Assembly: GCA_003978475.1 (NCBI GenBank)
Contig: QNZR01000187.1
Span: forward strand, 1 to 8,150
Origin: Sulfurimonas sp.
Lineage (GTDB): Bacteria; Campylobacterota; Campylobacteria; Campylobacterales; Sulfurimonadaceae
DNA length: 8,150 nt
Reading direction: 5' to 3'
Position 1 is the first letter of the stretch, and each line of letters starts with the position of its first letter. Made by a program: the position numbers and the translations under genes. The notes beneath the pieces are model-generated. The model made no database searches, was not told the DNA's origin, and saw nothing but the letters and a program-made list of their open reading frames with translations. This document shows positions 1 through 5,157 of the stretch, one piece after another.

Positions 1-1
1 A

Positions 2-727
2 GCTCTCAGCTCTATTCCCGTCTATGGAGCCATTCCTCATCTAAATTCGAGAAAAAACATTCAGTCGTTTCAGGAAGCACTTCGAGTAGTACGAACCAAT
101 TTGGAGTTTTTACAAGGTTCTCAAAAATCAAAAATTTTAACCATTACCTCGTCGATACCGAGCGAAGGAAAAACGACTGTCTCTACGGAGCTGGCCAATA
201 TTATTGCCAAAAGCCATAAAAAAGTGGTACTTCTTGATCTGGACATGCGACGCGCTCGTATTCATGAAAAATATAAACTCGCCAACAACATCGGTGTCAG
301 CACTCTTCTTGCCGGAAACAACACTTTAGACGAAGTACTACAGACAACACAGATTGAAAACCTTGATGTCCTAACTGCCGGACCGGTACCGCCTAATCCC
401 TCAGAGTTGTTGTTGACGGATACGTTTAAAGAGATTATCAATGTCTTGCTGGAGCGGTATGACTACATTATCTTTGACTCTCCTCCTGTCGGTCTTGTCA
501 CGGATGCGATGATTTTAATGAAATTATCTGACATTAATCTTTTTGTCTTCAAGGCGAATTACTCTAAAAAAGATTTTATAAAGAATATTAATCGTTTTGT
601 CGAAGAGCAGGAGCTCTCCAGTTGCGGTACTATTTTAAATGGTGTCGAAATGGGTAAAAAATTCGGCTACGGCTACGGTTACGGTTATGGTTACGGCTAT
701 GCCCACAACTACTACAATAGCAAGTGA
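2..727 (+). CDS. Polysaccharide-biosynthesis tyrosine autokinase (BY-kinase, Wzc/CapB-like), C-terminal cytoplasmic domain, 5' partial
   Basis: The reading frame is open from base 2 with no stop, so the gene enters from the left edge; the TTG at 101 is an internal Leu, not a start. The visible 241 residues are the kinase domain of a bacterial tyrosine kinase, which phosphorylates its own C-terminal tyrosines and controls polymerisation and export at the inner membrane. Visible motifs, in fragment numbering: IPVYGAIP (about 5-12), EALRVVRTNL (about 25-34), Walker A SEGKTT (about 54-59), Walker A' VVLLDLDMRR (about 75-84), AGPVPPNPSELL (about 126-137) and Walker B YIIFDSPP (about 155-162). The tail carries GYGYGYGYGYGY and then NYYN, a tyrosine cluster as expected for the autophosphorylated end. 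The Wzz-like periplasmic domain and membrane helices would lie left of the window. A phosphatase follows 20 bases later. The alternative, a MinD/ParA-type ATPase, is excluded by the RTNL motif and the Tyr tail. Confidence 0.95.
   Translation, partial: ALSSIPVYGAIPHLNSRKNIQSFQEALRVVRTNLEFLQGSQKSKILTITSSIPSEGKTTVSTELANIIAKSHKKVVLLDLDMRRARIHEKYKLANNIGVSTLLAGNNTLDEVLQTTQIENLDVLTAGPVPPNPSELLLTDTFKEIINVLLERYDYIIFDSPPVGLVTDAMILMKLSDINLFVFKANYSKKDFIKNINRFVEEQELSSCGTILNGVEMGKKFGYGYGYGYGYGYAHNYYNSK
665..700 (+). repeat. (GGY TAY)6 hexanucleotide repeat coding for (Gly-Tyr)6
   Basis: Six consecutive in-frame Gly-Tyr units built from GGC/GGT and TAC/TAT codons lie 24 bases before the kinase stop codon. 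The first two units, and units 3 and 4, are nearly identical at DNA level, so this is a short imperfect 6-bp tandem repeat. Gain or loss of a unit keeps the frame and changes only the number of tyrosines available for autophosphorylation. Confidence 0.95.
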
Positions 728-742
728 GCATAATTTAACGCC

Positions 743-748
743 TAGGGA
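743..748 (+). promoter_or_regulatory. Possible ribosome binding site bearing on the phosphatase start
   Basis: The only purine-rich stretch between kinase and phosphatase is TAGGGA. It touches the first ATG (748) but sits about 5-6 bases before the in-frame ATG at 754. This spacing favours initiation at 754, which would remove two residues. A third in-frame ATG at 763 is also possible. The match to the anti-Shine-Dalgarno sequence is only partial. Confidence 0.4.
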
Positions 749-2082
749 TGTCCATGCATAGTATGGCACTACTCATTATTGGTATATTGGTTTGTCAGCC
801 ATCTCTCATGGCTGCTTACAAAATATTGGTAAGCAGCCATACAACCGAGAAAGCAGCCTCTAAAGCCAAAGAACGGACAGAAGACGTTCTTTTTAAAAAC
901 AGCTACTATCAAGCCCACCGGAATAACGAGTACTATACCCTTCGGACGTACCCTATCGGAGGCTATTTTGTAGTGGCTATTGAACCGATTCAAAGTGAAA
1001 AGGTGTTAAACGCCCTGCTTGGCATGGCAAGACAAATCAACCGTAATGCTTTTGCCAGCTATGTCACAAAACCCTCTTCGCAAGATGCCCGAAACGAGTC
1101 GGCTCCCAAGCCCACTGCTTCACAAGAGAATAACCGCAGCAAATCTACTGCTTCATCGTTTCAAGACACAACACCATCACGTACGGATACGTCCAAGTAC
1201 CTTCGGCACAAACCAAAACCTGTACAAGAGAGCACAGCATCCTATTATCTTTACATTGCCATTACAGTATTGTTGTTGCTGACCATCCTGCTCAGCTTCT
1301 GGTTGTTCCGACTCAAGCAGAGGCTCTCGCAGGCAGCACAGCCTGAAGCAGCGTTTCATGAACCGGAGATTTCAAATCGGCAACATAATACGTATCGACT
1401 CACCACCGATATCCATTCGCACCTGATTCCCGGAATTGATGACGGGGTAAAGCATATTGATGAAGCCATGGAGCTGATTAAACACTTTCATCAACTGGGC
1501 TATCAAAAAATTATTACAACACCGCATATTATGAGTCATCGCTATGCCAACAGTTCTAAAATACTGCTAAGTGGTCTGGAGATATTGCGAGAACGCGCTG
1601 CCCACGAAGGCATAGACATTGAGATTGATGTCGCTTCAGAATATTTTTTGGACGAACACTTGATGAACCTTGTTGCCGAGTTTGACATCTTGACCTTTGG
1701 CAATAACTATCTGCTATTTGAAATGTCCTATATCAATCATCCTGCCAATCTCGAAGCCATGATCGAGGTGATGACAGAAGCTGGTTACACTCCGGTACTC
1801 GCACACCCTGAACGCTATGTCTATATGGCCAAAAATTTTTCAAAATATGCAAAACTCAAGAAGCTTGGCGTACTGTTTCAGCTCAATATCAACTCGATTG
1901 CCGGCTACTACTCCGAGGAAGTAAAGCGCCTCGCATTACGATTGGTTGATGCCGGTATGATCGACTTTATCGGCAGTGATGTCCATCACGCTCGACATAT
2001 GCAGAGCATGGAAAACGTCATGAAAACCGAAGCCTTTCGCCGAATTTTTCAGAAAAACACTATTTTAAACCATACGCTTTAA
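748..2082 (+). CDS. Membrane-anchored PHP-family protein-tyrosine phosphatase (CpsB/YwqE type) with N-terminal periplasmic SPOR-like domain
   Basis: Residues 220-444 form a complete CpsB/CapC/YwqE phosphatase of the PHP metal-hydrolase family, which dephosphorylates BY-kinases. Metal-ligand candidates are all present: DIHSH (221-225), DDG (231-233), TTPH (257-260), E298, E325, HPER (353-356), and SDVHH (410-414). The family is normally about 240-255 residues; this protein has about 215 extra at the N-terminus. Residues 6-23 are a hydrophobic export or anchor segment with little positive charge. Residues 24-107 alternate strands and helices like a SPOR domain. Residues 108-165 are a Ser/Thr/Gln/Lys linker, and 167-188 a strong membrane helix followed by RLKQR, so the phosphatase lies in the cytoplasm and the SPOR-like part in the periplasm. 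The gene directly follows the kinase, its likely substrate. ATG 754 may be the true start. The phosphatase call is firm; the SPOR call rests on pattern only. Confidence 0.9.
   Translation: MSMHSMALLIIGILVCQPSLMAAYKILVSSHTTEKAASKAKERTEDVLFKNSYYQAHRNNEYYTLRTYPIGGYFVVAIEPIQSEKVLNALLGMARQINRNAFASYVTKPSSQDARNESAPKPTASQENNRSKSTASSFQDTTPSRTDTSKYLRHKPKPVQESTASYYLYIAITVLLLLTILLSFWLFRLKQRLSQAAQPEAAFHEPEISNRQHNTYRLTTDIHSHLIPGIDDGVKHIDEAMELIKHFHQLGYQKIITTPHIMSHRYANSSKILLSGLEILRERAAHEGIDIEIDVASEYFLDEHLMNLVAEFDILTFGNNYLLFEMSYINHPANLEAMIEVMTEAGYTPVLAHPERYVYMAKNFSKYAKLKKLGVLFQLNINSIAGYYSEEVKRLALRLVDAGMIDFIGSDVHHARHMQSMENVMKTEAFRRIFQKNTILNHTL
796..840 (+). promoter_or_regulatory. Three-segment inverted repeat with two mutually exclusive hairpins at the phosphatase 5' end
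   Basis: CAGCCAT (796-802) is complementary to ATGGCTG (808-814) with a 5-base loop. The same middle segment, extended to ATGGCTGCTTAC (808-819), is perfectly complementary to GTAAGCAGCCAT (829-840) with a 9-base loop. The middle arm can pair with only one partner at a time, an attenuator-like layout. It lies within codons 17-31 of the phosphatase (export segment and the start of the periplasmic domain). No T-run follows, so it is not itself a terminator. The base pairing is certain; any function is inference. Confidence 0.5.
868..892 (+). repeat. Second inverted repeat with T-tail inside the phosphatase gene
   Basis: AAAGAACG (868-875) pairs perfectly with CGTTCTTT (885-892) across a 9-base loop, and a run of five T covers 890-894. 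The stem has only three G-C pairs, so it would be weak as an intrinsic terminator. It is recorded because it follows the competing hairpins at 796-840 by only 28 bases. It is fully coding, within the SPOR-like domain. Confidence 0.35.
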
Positions 2083-2130
2083 CAACAGCGTCACGCACTA
2101 ACGATGGTATTATCGGGAACATCGCTGTTG
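2083..2130. other. Convergent gene junction with long-range inverted repeat
   Basis: The + strand phosphatase stops at 2082 and the - strand acetyltransferase stops at 2091, leaving 8 bases. CAACAGCG (2083-2090) is complementary to CGCTGTTG (2123-2130) across a 32-base loop that lies in the acetyltransferase 3' end. A smaller pair, ACGCT (2074-2078) with AGCGT (2087-2091), overlaps it. Neither has a T-run, so neither is a canonical terminator. One of them could help stop or stabilise the two facing transcripts. Confidence 0.3.
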
Positions 2131-2522
2131 ACGACGGCATTGGCGCCAATAACGACGTTATTGCCGACTGAGACCTTACCAATAATTCTGGCACCGGGGT
2201 AAATGTAACAATTGTCGCCTATCCGTGGCGCCCCAAACACTTTGGAACCGGGTCGCATATCCTCATCAATGCTCACTTGCTGAAAAATGGTACAGTTGGC
2301 TCCAATATGAGCCTTGCCGGAGACCACAATCTGTTTCATACCTCTAGGAAAATTCGGGGCACTCTCGAAAGAAGCGTCAAAGGCAATAGCACTGCCATGC
2401 TCAAACTGATAATAATGGTACAAAAATCTCAATAATTTTGCCCGCACGCCCGTGCCGGTTACGCAGTGTTCTTTTAGTTTCCAAACACCTCCGAAAGCCT
2501 TGGCTATTACTCTTGAGAGCAT
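2091..2522 (-). CDS. Left-handed beta-helix acetyltransferase (serine acetyltransferase-like, polysaccharide O-acetylation type)
   Basis: This 143-residue protein has hexapeptide-repeat signatures over about 60-139, including IVVSGKAHIGANCTIFQQVSI (split here only by the DNA, about 65-85), GAPRIGDNCYIYPGARIIG (98-115) and VSVGNNVVIGANAVV (117-131). It resembles the small CysE-like enzymes of capsule and colanic-acid clusters, which transfer an acetyl group from acetyl-CoA to a sugar in the cytoplasm. It is short at the C-terminus: after DVPDNTIV the usual G-x-PAK end is absent and the protein stops at VSA. The ATG at 2522 is set by a strong Shine-Dalgarno sequence 6 bases upstream, inside the preceding gene, which it overlaps by 16 bases, so translation is probably coupled. 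It is the last gene of the - strand operon. Acceptor and exact acyl group cannot be read from the sequence. Confidence 0.85.
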   Translation of the reverse strand: MLSRVIAKAFGGVWKLKEHCVTGTGVRAKLLRFLYHYYQFEHGSAIAFDASFESAPNFPRGMKQIVVSGKAHIGANCTIFQQVSIDEDMRPGSKVFGAPRIGDNCYIYPGARIIGKVSVGNNVVIGANAVVNSDVPDNTIVSA

Positions 2523-3922
2523 CCTCTGCCTCCTTCTGTTATGACTGTGCTGCCTGATTGTCGTATGGCTTCAATATCTAAAAACTGCTTACACATAACA
2601 CGCTTTCCTCGCGACGTCTTTTCAATTTTTTCCACCTGCTGAATCTTAAAATCAATCCCGTCACGCACCAGCTTATGCATCCCTTCTTTGACTTTTCGCA
2701 GATCAATATGAGCACCCTCGACCAATACGGTCACTTTTCCGGGCTCTTTTTGAACATACTGAAGAGCATCAATGCTTTCAAGCGGCAGATACTGTCCGCC
2801 ACACATGGTGGTAATGGAGACCAGTCTTTTATCATCGGTCACCAAAAAGTCCTGAGTTCGCCCCTCAATATTTTCAACATACCTGGCGACATCACTCTGT
2901 GGATAGTACTCAATGACGCCAACAGCACTGTCCGTTGTTTTATAATTAATAAATGGCATAACAAAGTTATCGAATGTCGTGGAAATCAACTCATTGTCTA
3001 CGACCCTGCTTAAACCATAGGAGTTACAAAAACGGTACCCACGGCTGTTCATCCGATAGCCAATAACATTACGCTCCGTGTGGCCGTAATGGGTCAAAAT
3101 ACTGACACCGAAAAAGTCAAAAATAGCATTGAGCTCGTCCGGGTAGACGGTCTCTGAGGCCAGAATTACCCCCTGAACATCCATGGGCTTCAGATGACGC
3201 TTCCGGGACTGTTTCATAAAGCTCAATACCGCACTGGGATACCCAAAAAGAAATTTTGGCTTAAATCGGACTGCCTGCTCATACATCAAAGAAAATTTCT
3301 CAGAGTTCATGTAGTTATTGGACAAAAGAAGATAGTTGTCTATAGGTTCGTATTCCCAATAAATATCTTTTTCAGGGACTGAAATCTCTCGGCCTTTTAG
3401 CAGCAGCGTCTTGTCTCTGTAGCGATATCCGATTTGTGAAAAGATGTAATTATTGTAGGCCTTCTCTTTGGCTCTACTGGAATTGGGCAAAAAATATTTA
3501 GTCGGTGTCGAAAGCGATCCGCCGGAATAATAGGCAATCGGCTTCTCGTGAACACCGGTCACTAAAGCATCGCTGTGCTGAGTAATGTCTTTTTTTGTAA
3601 GCAGCGGGAAGCGTTTCATATCGTCCAAAGATTTAAACTGTTTCGGTGTGACGCCATACTCACGAAAAATGTTTTGATAGTAGGGAATATGTTCATTGGC
3701 GAACAGTAGTGTCTCTAACGTTTTATGGTATTGAAAATCCAGTTGAAACTGCTCGTTGGCCTGCTCAAACGTCTCAAGAACCTTTTGATGCATACTATAA
3801 TGATTTCCAAAACGCCATGAAAGCGGTATCTTGCCGTAAATAGTGCCTAAAAACGTTTTTAGTGGCTGAGGAAAATTGTAATATACGCTTCTATATTGAT
3901 GCAGCAGTGTCTCGAACGTCAT
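2507..3922 (-). CDS. CapK-like adenylate-forming enzyme (phenylacetate-CoA ligase family) of capsule biosynthesis
   Basis: The 471-residue protein (from ATG 3922) matches the PaaK-like CapK family of polysaccharide loci. Visible motifs: P-loop-like YYSGGSLSTPTKYF (131-144), ASE (255-257), HYGHTE (278-283), the INYKTTD aspartate motif (325-331), GRTQDF (354-359) and a C-terminal KTSRGK (435-440) carrying the lysine expected in this superfamily. Family members make an acyl-adenylate from ATP and an organic acid. The acid used by CapK proteins is not established, so an acyl decoration of the glycan is inference. The start could also be TTG 3931, but the GGGAGGG stretch lies only one base from TTG and about 10 from the ATG, so I prefer the ATG. 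It lies between a GT4 gene and the acetyltransferase, overlapping the latter by 16 bases. No signal peptide is seen. Confidence 0.88.
   Translation of the reverse strand: MTFETLLHQYRSVYYNFPQPLKTFLGTIYGKIPLSWRFGNHYSMHQKVLETFEQANEQFQLDFQYHKTLETLLFANEHIPYYQNIFREYGVTPKQFKSLDDMKRFPLLTKKDITQHSDALVTGVHEKPIAYYSGGSLSTPTKYFLPNSSRAKEKAYNNYIFSQIGYRYRDKTLLLKGREISVPEKDIYWEYEPIDNYLLLSNNYMNSEKFSLMYEQAVRFKPKFLFGYPSAVLSFMKQSRKRHLKPMDVQGVILASETVYPDELNAIFDFFGVSILTHYGHTERNVIGYRMNSRGYRFCNSYGLSRVVDNELISTTFDNFVMPFINYKTTDSAVGVIEYYPQSDVARYVENIEGRTQDFLVTDDKRLVSITTMCGGQYLPLESIDALQYVQKEPGKVTVLVEGAHIDLRKVKEGMHKLVRDGIDFKIQQVEKIEKTSRGKRVMCKQFLDIEAIRQSGSTVITEGGRGCSQE
2529..2535 (-). promoter_or_regulatory. Ribosome binding site of the acetyltransferase
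   Basis: On the - strand this reads AAGGAGG, a full consensus, six bases before the ATG at 2522. It lies within the last codons of the CapK-like gene, so the downstream gene is probably translated efficiently and in coupling with it. Confidence 0.9.
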
Positions 3923-3932
3923 AAACTGCAAG

Positions 3933-3943
3933 CCCTCCCCCCC
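3933..3943 (-). promoter_or_regulatory. Ribosome binding site of the CapK-like gene with a seven-base G tract
   Basis: On the - strand a run of seven G (3943-3937) is followed by AGGG (3936-3933); the last base of the upstream TAG stop is the first G of the run. GGGAGGG here is the only plausible ribosome binding site for the CapK-like gene and points to ATG 3922 (about 10 bases away) over TTG 3931. Confidence 0.7.
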
Positions 3944-5157
3944 TACTTTATTACGCTTATTATACTCTGTAACATCTTAGCTGCCAATAATTTTCTGTCA
4001 AAATGATGCGCAAGTTTGTCGCACCCTTCCATGCAATGCCGATATAACAGTGTATCGTTTTTAAGCGCCGTGACTTTGGCAATAAAATCGGTTTCATTTT
4101 CAGGCTCAAAACAGATACCCGCACCGTACCTCTCTACAATTTGCTGTGCCTGACCTTCGACTCCCAATAATGTCGGTTTTCGCATGGCAGATGCTTCAAA
4201 TATTTTAGAAGGAATCACGCTTTTAAAAGTCTCGGACTTTTTCAGTGGTGCAAGCGATACATCAATAATCGAGAGATATTGCGGCACCTGATCCTTACTG
4301 ATGGCATCTAAAAAGGTGATATTGTGCAACGAGAGCGTCTGTGCCAGCTGCACTACCTTTGCTTTTTCGGCGCCGTCTCCAATAAACAGAAAATGGATCT
4401 CCTTGTCTTCGATGGCTGCAATAGAGCGGACAATAAAGTCCAGTTTATGCGCTAATCCGTGGGTACCGATATAGCCGATAATAAATTTATGTTCCAGATG
4501 CAGCGTTTGAAGCAAAAAAGCATCTTTGTCTCTAGGAGCAAAGAGTTCCAAATTGGATCCGTTGGTCACGACATCGATCTTCTGTGCATCAATGCCACGC
4601 GCTATCAACTCGGTTTTGAAGGCATCCGTTACCGCAATCACTTTAGCCGTATCCTTGTACAGTCCCAATTCAATTTTGGTTAAAAAGTTCATCACCAATC
4701 CCTGATCCATCGCACCCACCGTCTTAATTGATGCCGGCCAGATGTCTCGAAGCTCAAAGATCCACGGTGTTCGTCGCACCCTGGAGATGGCCCAGGCAGC
4801 CCACGTGGTAAAGAACTGTGGCGAGGTCGCAATAACGACATCATGCTTTATTAATATTCCGGCAAAAAATGCCATAAATGCAAAACTCAAATAATCCAGT
4901 ACTCTTTTGGTAAAACCTTTGTTCGAGGTCATATAGCTCCACAGACGAATGACCCTAATGCCCTCTATGGTCTCGGTTTGATAGAATCGGTTGGCGTAGC
5001 CTTCATATACTTTGCCGTGAGGAAAATTGGGAGCACAGGTTATGATGGTAATCTCGACATCTTGTGTTTTCTTCCACTCCATACAGTGCTCGTACGTTCG
5101 AGTTGCCGGCGCATTGACTTCGGGAGGAAAATTATCGGTAATAAACAAGATCTTCAT
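3943..5157 (-). CDS. Glycosyltransferase family 4, WbuB/WcaI-like
   Basis: This 404-residue GT-B enzyme transfers a sugar from a nucleotide donor to the growing lipid-linked repeat unit at the inner face of the cytoplasmic membrane. The N-terminus, MKILFITDNFPPEVNAPATR, has the Rossmann strand and the PPE/AP-R loop typical of WbuB-like proteins. The acceptor half also has CAPNFPHGKVYEGY (41-54) and FELRDIWP (134-141). The donor half has GYIGTHG (228-234), FIGDG (258-262) and SKIFEASAMRKP (317-328) with the expected glutamate. A hydrophobic stretch at about 89-104 could help it sit at the membrane. Length is normal for the family. The ATG overlaps the stop of the upstream gene as ATGA, so the two are likely translated in coupling; no separate ribosome binding site is obvious. 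Ten to twenty bases follow before the CapK-like gene. The sugar is not predictable, although WbuB itself handles N-acetyl-fucosamine. Confidence 0.92.
   Translation of the reverse strand: MKILFITDNFPPEVNAPATRTYEHCMEWKKTQDVEITIITCAPNFPHGKVYEGYANRFYQTETIEGIRVIRLWSYMTSNKGFTKRVLDYLSFAFMAFFAGILIKHDVVIATSPQFFTTWAAWAISRVRRTPWIFELRDIWPASIKTVGAMDQGLVMNFLTKIELGLYKDTAKVIAVTDAFKTELIARGIDAQKIDVVTNGSNLELFAPRDKDAFLLQTLHLEHKFIIGYIGTHGLAHKLDFIVRSIAAIEDKEIHFLFIGDGAEKAKVVQLAQTLSLHNITFLDAISKDQVPQYLSIIDVSLAPLKKSETFKSVIPSKIFEASAMRKPTLLGVEGQAQQIVERYGAGICFEPENETDFIAKVTALKNDTLLYRHCMEGCDKLAHHFDRKLLAAKMLQSIISVIK

Noticed and set aside
101..103. TTG at 101 as the kinase start
   Set aside because: The frame is open back to base 2 and the upstream codons encode the conserved IPVYGAIP and EALRVVRTNL motifs, so this is an internal Leu.
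793..797. Lipoprotein signal at Cys16 of the phosphatase
   Set aside because: The residue before Cys is Val rather than Gly, Ala or Ser, so the lipobox is not met; a plain anchor or signal peptide fits better.
808..840. The 12-bp stem as an intrinsic terminator
   Set aside because: No T-run follows and the reading frame continues through it into a complete domain.
769..993. 74-residue reading frame on the - strand inside the phosphatase gene
   Set aside because: It is antisense to a well-supported gene and shows no family features; it partly mirrors the inverted repeat.
2075..2100. Frameshift at the acetyltransferase 3' end
   Set aside because: Reading the other frames past the stop does not restore a G-x-PAK ending, so a natural or recombinational short end is more likely than a single-base error.
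2074..2130. Bidirectional intrinsic terminator between the convergent genes
   Set aside because: The stems are short or have a 32-base loop, and no T-run is present on either strand.
2675..3013. 112-residue + strand reading frame opposite the CapK-like gene
   Set aside because: It is a shadow of a strongly conserved gene, with no ribosome binding site or recognisable domain.
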